Positions 15,556 to 24,470 of a DNA stretch of 26,952 bases are shown piece by piece; positions within the stretch are counted from its first letter, which is position 1; each line of letters starts with the position of its first letter. The stretch is taken from NCBI GenBank assembly GCA_002708885.1, contig PAPL01000056.1, positions 17,087-44,038 of the forward strand. Reading direction: 5' to 3'. Origin of the DNA: Verrucomicrobiales bacterium (GTDB lineage: Bacteria; Verrucomicrobiota; Verrucomicrobiia; Verrucomicrobiales; DEV007). Under the pieces are notes generated by a model. The model saw nothing but the letters and a program-made list of their open reading frames with translations, was not told the origin of the DNA and ran no database searches. The translations under genes and the position numbers were made by a program.

Positions 15556-16731
15556 ATGCAAAAATTCTATCATTCCGTAAAAATATCCGCACTCAGCCTC
15601 ATTCTTGCAATAAGTGCAAACGGAGCACCTGAAATTAAATTTAAAGTCGCTTACCCTAAGTTGAAAATTAAAAAGCCCGTCTGGGTCACTTTACTACCGG
15701 GAACCGACCAAGAACTAATTGTTTCTCAGAGCGGAACAATTCATGAGCTTCCAAAGGACAGGTCAGCAGGAAGTGCGGAAATTTGGTTCGATTTAACTTC
15801 GAGAGTACAAATTGATAAGGACTTCGAAGAGGGTCTGCTGGGGCTCGTATTTCATCCCGAACACAAAACAAACAGTAAGTTTTATATTTATTATTCACGA
15901 CAGAATCCTAAGCGCTCAATACTTTCTGAATTTGTAACCAAAAATGGAAAGCCAGATCCTAATAGTGAACGGATTCTTCTTGAGATTAATCAACCGTTCT
16001 GGAACCACGATTCAGGACAACCCGCATTCGGTCCTGACGGGTACCTCTATCTTTCGACTGGAGATGGCGGTAAAGGAAATGATCCTCTATTAACGTCCCA
16101 GAACCTCTTTTCTCTATTGGGAAAAATTCTCAGGATCGACGTAAACAAACGCTCAGGTGATTTGCAATACGGAATCCCTGAAGACAACCCTTTCGTCGAC
16201 CAGCCTGGAATTCGTCCAGAAATATGGACTTACGGAATGCGCAACCCCTGGGGACTCCACTTTGATAAAAGTGGACGCTTGTGGTGTGCAGATGTTGGGC
16301 AGGCCCTTTGGGAGGAAATTAATATTATAACGAAAGGTGGTAATTATGGCTGGAGCTATCGTGAAGGAGCCCACCCATTCCCGCTGAATCGAAACCCTGA
16401 GCTCATAACAGAAAAAGGTAAGGAGCCAGTAAAACTCATTGATCCTATTCATGAATATAGTCATGCCGATGGAATAAGTATCACGGGGGGCGTTGTCTAT
16501 GAAGGCAAAGCCTTTCCTGAACTGAAAGGTCATTATATATATGGTGACTGGGGATCAGGTTTCGTGTGGGGCCTAACAGTTAACAACGAAGGCAAGAAGG
16601 CAAGTAATGTCATCTTGAGGAAACGGAACCCTCCAAAGGGAAGTTTCAAACCGACCGCTTTTGTGAACCGTCCTGACGGAGAATTATGGATACTGTCATG
16701 GGACGGAAAAATATACGAAATCACAAAATAA
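15556..16731 (+). CDS. Secreted PQQ-dependent sugar dehydrogenase (glucose/sorbosone dehydrogenase family)
   Basis: A 391-residue beta-propeller protein of the soluble GSDH family (YliI/Asd-like). A signal peptide spans about 1-23 (ending SANGA). Family motifs are present: EEGLLGLVFHPE, WNHDSGQPAFGPDGYLYLSTGDGG split over the blade with the catalytic-type histidine, LRIDV, RNPWGLHFD, and the GGNYGWSYREG turn. It would oxidise an aldose or related sugar in the periplasm with PQQ and pass electrons onward, but many relatives have unproven activity and do not all bind PQQ. No pqq synthesis genes are in the window. It begins at ATG 15556; the ATG at 15551 is out of frame. Its stop abuts the rdgB stop on the other strand with no gap. 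Confidence 0.85.
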   Translation: MQKFYHSVKISALSLILAISANGAPEIKFKVAYPKLKIKKPVWVTLLPGTDQELIVSQSGTIHELPKDRSAGSAEIWFDLTSRVQIDKDFEEGLLGLVFHPEHKTNSKFYIYYSRQNPKRSILSEFVTKNGKPDPNSERILLEINQPFWNHDSGQPAFGPDGYLYLSTGDGGKGNDPLLTSQNLFSLLGKILRIDVNKRSGDLQYGIPEDNPFVDQPGIRPEIWTYGMRNPWGLHFDKSGRLWCADVGQALWEEINIITKGGNYGWSYREGAHPFPLNRNPELITEKGKEPVKLIDPIHEYSHADGISITGGVVYEGKAFPELKGHYIYGDWGSGFVWGLTVNNEGKKASNVILRKRNPPKGSFKPTAFVNRPDGELWILSWDGKIYEITK

Positions 16732-17355
16732 TCATTTCTTAGAATCTGGATCTAATAACCAGCTCTTGAAAGCAGCTAACGCGTTGGCCCTGTGGCTTAT
16801 GGCGTTTTTGGTATCACTAGGTAATTCCGCAAAAGTCATATCATATCCTTGTGGAATAAAAAGTGAATCATACCCAAATCCGCCTTTGCCCTTTTCCAGA
16901 TCCGCAATCTTTCCTTCAACAACTCCATTAAAATCAGCCAATTTCTGATCTCCCTTCACAAGTACCATGACGCAACGGAAGCGAGCCGTCCTGCTCTCAC
17001 CTTGGGCGTTTATTGCCTCAAGCTCATTCAATAATTTCTTCCTATTATTCGAATCGGTAGCATTTTCCCCTGAAAATCGTGCTGACCGAACCCCGGGAGC
17101 GCCATCCAAAGCATCAACCTCAAGTCCTGAATCATCCGACAAAATGAGTGTAGAATCTCCGAGTGCCTTTCCCACTTCTAGCGCTTTTAATTCGGCATTT
17201 TCTTGAAAAGTACTACCAATTTCATCAATTTCGCCAATTTCTGGGTAAGATTGTAAATCTTCAATATTCTCAAAAATAGATCCCAAGAGCTTGCGAATCT
17301 CCTCCGTTTTGTGCGTATTACCTGTTGCAATAATCAAGCGATTCATTTCATTCAT
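16732..17355 (-). CDS. rdgB: XTP/dITP diphosphatase (RdgB/HAM1)
   Basis: A 207-residue house-cleaning enzyme that hydrolyses ITP, dITP and XTP to monophosphates, keeping deaminated purines out of DNA and RNA. Motifs in order are IIATGNTHKTEEI (about 7-19), ENAELKA, LSDDSGLEVDALDGAPGVRSARF, GVVEGKI, GGFGYDSLF and the closing SHRANAL. The length is normal. It may start at ATG 17355 or ATG 17346; the second keeps all motifs. It is divergent from leuS, with 55 bp between. Confidence 0.95.
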   Translation of the reverse strand: MNEMNRLIIATGNTHKTEEIRKLLGSIFENIEDLQSYPEIGEIDEIGSTFQENAELKALEVGKALGDSTLILSDDSGLEVDALDGAPGVRSARFSGENATDSNNRKKLLNELEAINAQGESRTARFRCVMVLVKGDQKLADFNGVVEGKIADLEKGKGGFGYDSLFIPQGYDMTFAELPSDTKNAISHRANALAAFKSWLLDPDSKK

Positions 17356-17410
17356 AATTTACGTGCCGCTATAGGAATTCCGGTCTACAGAAAACAATAC
17401 CTCTAACCTC

Positions 17411-20002
17411 ATGTCCGAACGTCGCAAGCAATACCCTTTCGATAAAATTGAAACCAAGTGGCAGGTTCACTGGGATCAACAAGGAACTTTTAAATCCCTC
17501 AATCCTGGTGATGAAGGTTTTGATCCTGAAATGCCTAAATTTTACGCGTTGGACATGTTTCCCTATCCGAGTGGTCAGGGCCTGCATGTCGGTCACCCGG
17601 AAGGATACACAGCAACTGACATAATATCTCGCTATAAAAGGATGCTAGGTTTCAACGTTCTGCATCCTATGGGATGGGACGCGTTTGGTTTACCGGCAGA
17701 ACAATATGCTATCGAACATGGAATACATCCAAGGGATACAACATCCAAAAACATTGAATACTTCAAGCAACAGTTGAAAAGCATAGGGTTCTCTTATGAT
17801 TGGGACCGTGAAATTAACACAACTGACCCCGCCTACTACCGTTGGACACAGTGGATATTCCTTAAACTATACAACAGTTATTATGATGAGGGTAAACAGG
17901 CAGCGGCACCAATAGTAGAACTCATAGAAAAAAGGAAAGAAGAATATCCTGAGGAAAATGAAGCTGAACTGAGATCATTCATTGATAAGAACAGGCTAGC
18001 TTACATCGATGAAGTGGCAGTGAACTGGTGCCCTGCATTAGGAACAGTATTGGCAAATGAAGAGGTCGTTGACGGAAGATCAGAACGTGGAAGCCATCCA
18101 GTGGAGCGTAAACCAATGCGTCAATGGATGTTAAGAATTACGGCGTATGGAAATCGTCTCATTGAGGAGCTTGATGATCTTGACTGGCCAGAAGGAATCA
18201 AATCATTGCAACGTAACTGGATCGGACGAAGCGAAGGAGCTGACGTTCACTTTGAATTACCCGGAACAGGGAATAAAGTTACTGTATTCACAACAAGGCC
18301 TGACACACTCTTTGGCGCAACTTATATGGTACTGGCACCTGAACATTCGTTAGTCGATCAAGTGGCCACTCCAGAGCACAAGGAAAGTATTGAAAATTAT
18401 CGAAATGAAATTGCCTCCAAGTCTGACCTTGAACGAACAGATCTGGCAAAATCAAAGACTGGTGTTTTCACTGGCGGTTATGCAGTTAATCCAATCAATG
18501 GCGAAGAAATTCCCATATGGATAGCCGATTATGTCCTAATGACATATGGTACAGGAGCAATCATGGCGGTCCCGGCTCACGATGATAGGGACAATGAATT
18601 TGCAAAAAAATTCAATATTGAAATCAGGACAGTCGTTCAGCCAAAGGAAGAAAAGCTTAAAGAGGAGAGTTGTTTCACAGGTAATGGAATTGCAATTAAT
18701 TCTCCTCTGATTGACGGGTTAGAAACCGCAGAAGCAAAGAAGGTAGTTACTAATTGGCTAGAAAATAATGGGTTCGGTAAAAAGGCAGTCAATTTTAAGC
18801 TCAGGGACTGGCTTTTTAGTCGCCAAAGATACTGGGGAGAGCCGTTCCCAATTAGCTGGGATAATGAAGGCACGCATCATGCCATTCCAGAAAATGAACT
18901 CCCAATTCAAGCTCCTGACATGGAAGATTTTAAGCCGACTGGAGATGCAAGACCGCCCCTGTCCAAAGCAACGGAATGGGTCAACCACAAAGAAGGACAC
19001 AAACGCGAAACAAATACAATGCCTCAATGGGCAGGATCATGTTGGTATTACTTACGTTACTGTGACCCAAATAATTCAGAAAGATTCATCTCAAACGAAG
19101 CAGAAAAATACTGGATGAATGTTGACCTCTATGTTGGTGGTACAGAACACGCAGTACTACATCTTTTATACTCAAGATTCTGGCACAAAGTCCTTTATGA
19201 TCTGGGGTATGTTAAGACTAAGGAACCTTTCCAGAAATTAGTTAATCAAGGGATGATACTTGGTGAGGATGGCCAAAAAATGTCAAAGAGCCGGGGCAAT
19301 GTTATTAATCCAGATAGTGTCATACAGGAATACGGTGCCGACTCATTGCGACTATATGAGATGTTCATGGGGCCGCTCGAACAAGTTAAACCATGGAGCA
19401 ATAAAGGCGTGGAAGGCGTACACAGATTCTTAGCCAGAGTATGGAGACTATTCATGGAAAATACACAAGAAGGAGAATGGGTATTATCGCCAAAGATTAA
19501 AGAAATCGAACCAAGTAAACAACAGCTAAAAGTACTCCACGAAACGATAAAAAAAGTGACCCATGACATCGATTCATTGGACTTCAATACCGCGATCGCA
19601 CAAATGATGGTATTTACAAATGCGTTCACAGGCGCAGAAGAACGGCCCATCAAAGAACTCTCGGCTTTTCTACAACTCCTGAATCCATTCGCACCCCACA
19701 TAACCGAAGAACTCTATGCCATAATCGCAGAAAGTTTTCCTCAAATAATTGAGAAAAACGAAATCTCAAAAATGGCTTGGCCCAAGTATGATGAAAAATA
19801 TCTGATAGAGGATGAGATCGAAATAGTTGTACAGGTTAATGGAAAATTGCGGGATAAAATGACCGTCTCTAAAGATGATTCAGAAGAAGAATTAAAATCT
19901 CAATGCCAAGAACTTGAGAAAATAAAGCCATTCCTTGAAGGGGTCACGGTTCGGAAAATTATAGTAGTTCCTGGCAAATTAGTTAATATCGTCGCTAATT
20001 AG
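17411..20002 (+). CDS. leuS: Leucyl-tRNA synthetase
   Basis: An 863-residue class I synthetase that charges tRNA-Leu. The HIGH-type motif is HVGH (59-62) and KMSKS is exact at 623-627. The CP1 editing domain is complete, with TTRPDTLFGATY and AVPAHDDRDNEF carrying the conserved editing aspartate. The sequence VNWCPALGTVLANEEV and WMLRITAYGNRL follow the family. Compared with enteric and Bacillus enzymes it has about 35 extra residues before VNWCPAL (about 155-195, rich in E and K). The anticodon-binding and C-terminal domains (about 680-863) are present. There is no T-box or other leader; the upstream gap is 55 bp. It converges on acyP with 14 bp between stops. Confidence 0.97.
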   Translation: MSERRKQYPFDKIETKWQVHWDQQGTFKSLNPGDEGFDPEMPKFYALDMFPYPSGQGLHVGHPEGYTATDIISRYKRMLGFNVLHPMGWDAFGLPAEQYAIEHGIHPRDTTSKNIEYFKQQLKSIGFSYDWDREINTTDPAYYRWTQWIFLKLYNSYYDEGKQAAAPIVELIEKRKEEYPEENEAELRSFIDKNRLAYIDEVAVNWCPALGTVLANEEVVDGRSERGSHPVERKPMRQWMLRITAYGNRLIEELDDLDWPEGIKSLQRNWIGRSEGADVHFELPGTGNKVTVFTTRPDTLFGATYMVLAPEHSLVDQVATPEHKESIENYRNEIASKSDLERTDLAKSKTGVFTGGYAVNPINGEEIPIWIADYVLMTYGTGAIMAVPAHDDRDNEFAKKFNIEIRTVVQPKEEKLKEESCFTGNGIAINSPLIDGLETAEAKKVVTNWLENNGFGKKAVNFKLRDWLFSRQRYWGEPFPISWDNEGTHHAIPENELPIQAPDMEDFKPTGDARPPLSKATEWVNHKEGHKRETNTMPQWAGSCWYYLRYCDPNNSERFISNEAEKYWMNVDLYVGGTEHAVLHLLYSRFWHKVLYDLGYVKTKEPFQKLVNQGMILGEDGQKMSKSRGNVINPDSVIQEYGADSLRLYEMFMGPLEQVKPWSNKGVEGVHRFLARVWRLFMENTQEGEWVLSPKIKEIEPSKQQLKVLHETIKKVTHDIDSLDFNTAIAQMMVFTNAFTGAEERPIKELSAFLQLLNPFAPHITEELYAIIAESFPQIIEKNEISKMAWPKYDEKYLIEDEIEIVVQVNGKLRDKMTVSKDDSEEELKSQCQELEKIKPFLEGVTVRKIIVVPGKLVNIVAN

Positions 20003-20016
20003 AGGATAGAAGACAA

Positions 20017-20298
20017 TTACCTGACAATAATAAATCCGCTAACCTTATCCAGTTCAGAGCAGGGAATAGTTTCCTCTGTATATTCCAATATGTGATGAGC
20101 CAGATTCGATTCGATTCGGATATAAGAAATAAAATCATCCACTTCCAATTCTTCCCCTCTGACACACAACTCAACTCTGCCATCATCAAGATTGCTGACA
20201 GTTCCTACCACTTCATAGCCCATGGCAATTCTTTTCGTTTCATAACGAAAACCTACGCCCTGTACACGACCACTAAAATAAACTCGCTTAGAAATCAT
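20017..20298 (-). CDS. acyP: Acylphosphatase
   Basis: A 93-residue enzyme of ferredoxin-like fold that hydrolyses acyl phosphates such as acetyl phosphate. The signature GRVQGVGFR holds the catalytic arginine R18 and VSNLDDGRVE holds asparagine N36, at the canonical 18-residue spacing. The length is normal. It is the last gene of a three-gene minus-strand unit and starts 9 bp after the stop of the coiled-coil gene. An alternative out-of-frame ORF at 19995-20189 is a shadow. Confidence 0.93.
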   Translation of the reverse strand: MISKRVYFSGRVQGVGFRYETKRIAMGYEVVGTVSNLDDGRVELCVRGEELEVDDFISYIRIESNLAHHILEYTEETIPCSELDKVSGFIIVR

Positions 20299-20307
20299 TT
20301 ATGAAGA

Positions 20308-21876
20308 TCAAGGCTCAAATTTATCTAATAATTTTTCTCCAAATTCCTTATTTCCAACATCAAGAACCCTGATCTGGTTCTTATCGAGCTTTTTCAGTGA
20401 AATGTAACGGTCTTCGGAACCATCATAGATATATTCTTCTTTCTTCGCAGAGAATTTAATCTTTCTTCTAAATTCTATGGACTTAGCGATCGATTCAAGG
20501 AATTGATCAGCATCTTTTTCTGATATCCACTGGCTTCTCCAATAAACATGATCAGTGCCATCGTTACCGTTGCCATTTGCATAGACCAGATAACGATCAC
20601 CATCCCATCCGGCAGCAGCCTTGGATCCATCCCTATTGGAGAAATGTTCGATCCCCTTAGAAACCAAGTCTGGCATATTTAAAATATCAGGCTGTCCCAG
20701 CTCTGCCATTCTTTGTAAAAAGTCACTCTGATTGAGAAGCAGGGCAATGCCAAGTTCGCCTGCCACATTATTCCAAATAGGGCTCTCCTCACCAATGTCT
20801 AAAGCGTTAACGTTCCACCTAAATCGCTCAGGATCTTTACGATCATCTTTCAAATATAGTTCAGGATGCAATATCTCGGCGGTGCTTAGGGGAGGTCGGG
20901 CGATACCTTCGTTTACAGAATTCCAACGGTCATTGTCATAAAGTTTCTGACAAAATCGATCGCCAAGTGAAAAGGGAAATAAGTAATATTCACGCACAAA
21001 TGATGGGATCCTTTCGAATTGTTCACGGGACATTTTGGTCGGGCCCTGTGTTGTCACTGAGGCCGAGACATTACTTTGCAATTGGAAACGAATTTTGAAT
21101 AGGTTAGTGTCCCCAGCAGCTACGGCCCAGAGTGCCAACTTTGCATCATCATTATATAACCAATCATTTAGGGAATCTATGAGTCCGAAGTGCTGATCCT
21201 GAAGTGAGCGGGCAATTTCTAGGGCCATGGAAGTGCGATCTGAAGAGCTCTTTATAGTGGCATCTTTGTTAATTAAGATTTTGTCCTCACCATTATAAAT
21301 AGCTGCACCAAGCTGGCCCTTCAGTAAGTCCAAAGTTCTGGATCTGACATCCACTTCTGAAGTCACAAAACCCATTGATGAATAGGCACGAGACTGATTT
21401 TCAGATTGTTCCTCAGAAACAACACCTGGCATTTTTGATAATGCGACAATCATCTCATCCCAATCCGTTAATCGATATCGAAGATTCCTCTTCAATGGCA
21501 AATCTCTAATTTTAATAGTTAGATCCTGAATTTCTTTGCGGATTTTCAGCTCCTCGTCAGTCCATTCCCTAACATCTTTTTGTGTGCCCTCCGAATTACG
21601 ATAATTGGCCAATCTAAGCTCAAGCCTTTCTGTTTCCTGAATTAATCCCGCCGCATTATCACGCTCAATGCTCAGTTGATGTCTGAGATTATTGTTTTCA
21701 TCCCCGAGCCTCGCTGCTTCTAATCTAAAATCCTCCAATTCCTTCTCAATCTTGTTAATGTCAACATTAACCGAGCGCTTAACGTAAGAGGTGTTAAGTT
21801 CTTTAATGTTCCATAACAGCAGACCTATCGGTACCGCAGCAAAGATAACAAAGCCAAGGGCCGTAGTAGACTTCAT
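20308..21876 (-). CDS. Membrane-anchored coiled-coil protein with a degenerate HExxH-peptidase-like domain
   Basis: A 522-residue protein with an N-terminal transmembrane helix (about 7-23), a long coiled coil (about 38-128), and a C-terminal domain. The latter recalls a bacterial zinc-peptidase-like family with the pattern HELxHALQDQHF, then EGDA, then FPFxxGxxF, then PPxSTEQILHPEKY. Here the pieces read LEIARSLQDQHF (219-230; the two His replaced by L219 and R223), AVAAGDT (251-257; the third ligand Glu replaced by Ala) and PPLSTAEILHPELY (328-341). All three zinc ligands are thus missing, while the scaffold is kept. It is probably an envelope structural or binding protein. The comparison is from memory of the family pattern, with no search run. 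It starts 16 bp after the upstream gene's stop. Confidence 0.7.
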   Translation of the reverse strand: MKSTTALGFVIFAAVPIGLLLWNIKELNTSYVKRSVNVDINKIEKELEDFRLEAARLGDENNNLRHQLSIERDNAAGLIQETERLELRLANYRNSEGTQKDVREWTDEELKIRKEIQDLTIKIRDLPLKRNLRYRLTDWDEMIVALSKMPGVVSEEQSENQSRAYSSMGFVTSEVDVRSRTLDLLKGQLGAAIYNGEDKILINKDATIKSSSDRTSMALEIARSLQDQHFGLIDSLNDWLYNDDAKLALWAVAAGDTNLFKIRFQLQSNVSASVTTQGPTKMSREQFERIPSFVREYYLFPFSLGDRFCQKLYDNDRWNSVNEGIARPPLSTAEILHPELYLKDDRKDPERFRWNVNALDIGEESPIWNNVAGELGIALLLNQSDFLQRMAELGQPDILNMPDLVSKGIEHFSNRDGSKAAAGWDGDRYLVYANGNGNDGTDHVYWRSQWISEKDADQFLESIAKSIEFRRKIKFSAKKEEYIYDGSEDRYISLKKLDKNQIRVLDVGNKEFGEKLLDKFEP

Positions 21877-21892
21877 CTCTTAATATAAAAAT

Positions 21893-22591
21893 TCAGTTCC
21901 GGCGCTTAAAAATCCGGAGCTTACGTTTCGGTTTTGATGTTTTTCCAGAAGCGGAACCTGATTTGACCGGCTCTGCTCGATTTCCGGGATATTGGACAGC
22001 TCCCTGCGGAAGAGGTACAAGTTTACCATCTTTGGATCGAACATATCCATTCGACCCTGTACTTCCACTCTTGCCCGAGGAATGAGCATTATGAGATGTT
22101 GTGCTAAACACACCCGGATCATCCAGTGCAACCAAGTCCCCTATTGGCTTCCCGTTCTGATATGAAACTAACGCGGGCCTTGAGCGCCCATCAAGTTTAC
22201 TCACAACTTTGACCTTATATAATAACCGCCGAACGACTTTCCCCTTCGAGTCAAATACTCTCTCCTCAATAAGTTCGTCGTTGTCGTATACGAATTCGCT
22301 TATGAAAAGAAGATTATTTTGGCCGTCATAAACTCGCCCTTTCCGTTCCCTACCCTTCTCATCAAGTGCAAATTCGCTCCTCATGATCAGAGTATTATTA
22401 CGTTTCTTTGTTTCCCTTACGAGGGTCCTGGTGCTCCGGTCCCTCTGAGTAGTAGTGTAGGTTCCATCCTTGTGCACTACTGTTCTTGAGACTTGGTCGG
22501 CTCCATCATATGAATATAATTCGGGCCGAATGGCCTGTGAGAAAACCAGAATAACTGTTAATAAAACAGCTTCTACGGATATTTTTTTCAT
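21893..22591 (-). CDS. Secreted, basic protein of unknown function
   Basis: A 232-residue protein with a signal peptide (about 1-19, ending SQA). The middle (about 30-135) holds YDG.../FDSKGKVV strand-turn units that recall short beta-hairpin (YD-like or MORN-like) repeats: RVYDGQNNLL, FVYDNDELIEE, RVFDSKGKVV. The C-terminal about 80 residues are rich in G, S, K and R, end in a very basic RKLRIFKRRN-type tail and are probably disordered. I do not recognise the family. ATG 22591 is preferred to ATG 22633, which would add 14 residues before the signal peptide and overlap the divergent folP start. It leads the three-gene minus-strand unit. Confidence 0.75.
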   Translation of the reverse strand: MKKISVEAVLLTVILVFSQAIRPELYSYDGADQVSRTVVHKDGTYTTTQRDRSTRTLVRETKKRNNTLIMRSEFALDEKGRERKGRVYDGQNNLLFISEFVYDNDELIEERVFDSKGKVVRRLLYKVKVVSKLDGRSRPALVSYQNGKPIGDLVALDDPGVFSTTSHNAHSSGKSGSTGSNGYVRSKDGKLVPLPQGAVQYPGNRAEPVKSGSASGKTSKPKRKLRIFKRRN

Positions 22592-22619
22592 CAGTTGAGG
22601 GATCAGGAATTCAGATAAG

Positions 22620-22625
22620 ATTATA
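22620..22625 (-). promoter_or_regulatory. Possible -10 box of the 22591-20017 operon
   Basis: Minus-strand 22625-22620 is TATAAT, which would start transcription near 22613, about 22 nt before the ATG at 22591. No good -35 is seen at the normal spacing (it would lie inside the folP start), so it is tentative. Confidence 0.3.
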
Positions 22626-22627
22626 AC

Positions 22628-23506
22628 ATGCAACTTTACCCGGCAAGTTCCAATGCTCCAGAAAAGCCAAATCCTTGGTCTATAAGAGGAAAAAGCTATG
22701 ATCTCAGCAAACGGGGAATGATCATGGGCATCATTAACACGACTCCGGACTCTTTTTCTGATGGTGGGCTCTTTGAATCGAGTGAAGCTGCATTAGAGCA
22801 GGCGGTTAGGCTCGAAAATGAAGGTGCCTCAATAATTGACTTCGGTGGAGAATCTACAAGGCCAGGCGCAGAAAAAATATCGGTTAGAGAAGAGCTCAAT
22901 AGAATCCTGCAAGCCTTAGAAAGTTTTGTGCAAATACGCTCTCCAAAAACACTAATATCAATCGATACCTCAAAGGCTGAAGTTGCCCAAGCTGGACTCG
23001 ATGCCGGGGCGGACATTATCAATGACGTGACCGGATTATCAGACCCAGCAATGCGTAAAGTGGCCGCGGGATCGGAATGCGGCATAATAATTATGCATAT
23101 GGCGGGTAATCCCCGCACAATGCAGAAATCTCCATATTATAGGAACGTGACCAACGAAGTAATAACTTTCTTAAATGAACAGATCAAACTTTGTGAATCC
23201 GAAGGCATTAATAAGGAACGAATCATCGTTGACCCGGGAATCGGATTCGGCAAGAGCCTGCAACACAACTTGGAATTGATCAAATCCATTACACAAATCA
23301 CGGCACTTAAAAGGCCGATAATGATTGGCGCATCTCGCAAGTCATTCATAGGTAAAATTCTAGAAAATGATGACTTCGATGAAAGAGAATGGCCCACAGT
23401 CGCGTTAACTTCATACTGTCGAGAACATGGAGCGACACTATTTAGGGTTCATTCTGTAAAGCAAAACTTAGATGCAATGCTAATGACTGAAGCAATTATT
23501 AATTAA
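22628..23506 (+). CDS. folP: Dihydropteroate synthase
   Basis: A 292-residue TIM-barrel enzyme joining p-aminobenzoate to the pterin in folate synthesis. Motifs are MGIINTTPDSFSDGG, DFGGESTRPGA, DIINDVTG, IIMHMAGNPRTMQ, DPGIGFGKSLQHN and GASRKSFIG. The last conserved motif, usually RVHDV, reads RVHSV here; the arginine and histidine are kept. The first about 25 residues precede the first strand and are unusual but harmless. It heads a folP-cdaA-glmM-bioD series and is 36 bp from the divergent secreted-protein gene. Confidence 0.95.
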   Translation: MQLYPASSNAPEKPNPWSIRGKSYDLSKRGMIMGIINTTPDSFSDGGLFESSEAALEQAVRLENEGASIIDFGGESTRPGAEKISVREELNRILQALESFVQIRSPKTLISIDTSKAEVAQAGLDAGADIINDVTGLSDPAMRKVAAGSECGIIIMHMAGNPRTMQKSPYYRNVTNEVITFLNEQIKLCESEGINKERIIVDPGIGFGKSLQHNLELIKSITQITALKRPIMIGASRKSFIGKILENDDFDEREWPTVALTSYCREHGATLFRVHSVKQNLDAMLMTEAIIN

Positions 23507-23554
23507 TCGATGTCCGTGCAACGCATCATTTCTTGATATATAGTATTACAATAA

Positions 23555-24400
23555 GTGGAGATCTTAAAAAACATATCCGAGAACTGGAGCATCATTGCCG
23601 AACTGATCATTATCATCGGTGTAATGTATCTCATTCTACGTAAACATGGATCGCAGAAGTGGAATCGTTTCTTTGTTGTCTTGAGTTTCTTACTTATAGT
23701 AATCACTGGAACCTCGGTATTTTTAGATTTGAAGCTGATTCCTCTGTTTGTTCTGGTGGGCACTTTCTTTTTTACAATGTCCATGATTGTAGTCTTTCAA
23801 CCAGAACTGCGACGAAAACTAGCAGAACTCGGAAGTCGAAGCTTTTTCTTCTTCTCTGAAGGCAAAAATAAAGAATTCTTGGAGAGTCTTACTGAAACCA
23901 TCAGGCAACTCGGAGCCAAAAGGTATGGAGCATTGTTCGCAATTGAGAGGAGAATTGAACTCAAACCTCATCTGGAAACAGGCATCTTACTTGATGCACA
24001 ATTCTCCTCCGAACTTATACTTACAATATTCAGCCCAAAAACGGAACTCCATGATGGCGGAATTATATTGAGAGAAGGAAAAGTGATAGGGGCAGGCTGC
24101 TTATTCCCTGTCAGTCAAAGAGAAATCACAGATCGAAGCATAGGGCTAAGACATCGAGCTGGAATTGGAATCACTGAAGAATCTGATGCAATTGCTGTAA
24201 TTGTTTCAGAAGAAACTGGTGGAGTATCAATCGCTCACTCAGGGAAACTTGATCATGATCTTGATCTGGAAACATTTAATCAGCGGCTGTTAGATCTATT
24301 AGAGTTCGAAACTAAAGAGCCTAATGAAAAAAAACCGTCAGCAACGGCTTCAGATCCTCCAAAACCAAAAACTATATCAGGCTCTTCTGCAAAAGATTAG
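23555..24400 (+). CDS. cdaA: CdaA/DacA-type diadenylate cyclase
   Basis: A 281-residue membrane enzyme making cyclic di-AMP from two ATP. Three hydrophobic helices span about 13-28, 37-56 and 61-81, then the DisA_N/DAC domain (about 115-245). The signature is LHDGGII (residues 165-171, where DGA is usual) and RHRAGIGI (199-206). The ending (about 250-281) is a charged, proline- and lysine-rich tail. The start is GTG at 23555, 48 bp after folP. It sits before glmM, the usual partner, but no CdaR-like regulator gene lies between. The Ala-to-Gly change is conservative and does not itself suggest inactivity. Confidence 0.9.
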   Translation: MEILKNISENWSIIAELIIIIGVMYLILRKHGSQKWNRFFVVLSFLLIVITGTSVFLDLKLIPLFVLVGTFFFTMSMIVVFQPELRRKLAELGSRSFFFFSEGKNKEFLESLTETIRQLGAKRYGALFAIERRIELKPHLETGILLDAQFSSELILTIFSPKTELHDGGIILREGKVIGAGCLFPVSQREITDRSIGLRHRAGIGITEESDAIAVIVSEETGGVSIAHSGKLDHDLDLETFNQRLLDLLEFETKEPNEKKPSATASDPPKPKTISGSSAKD

Positions 24401-24470
24401 AATATATCTATTAGCTCGGTTTTATTTTCTGGAATAACCAATAAAAAATTCATATTCATTTTCCTTTTAG

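Noticed and set aside
19246..19701. 151-codon minus-strand ORF within leuS
   Set aside because: It covers the KMSKS region of a complete, well-conserved LeuRS and has no recognisable domain.
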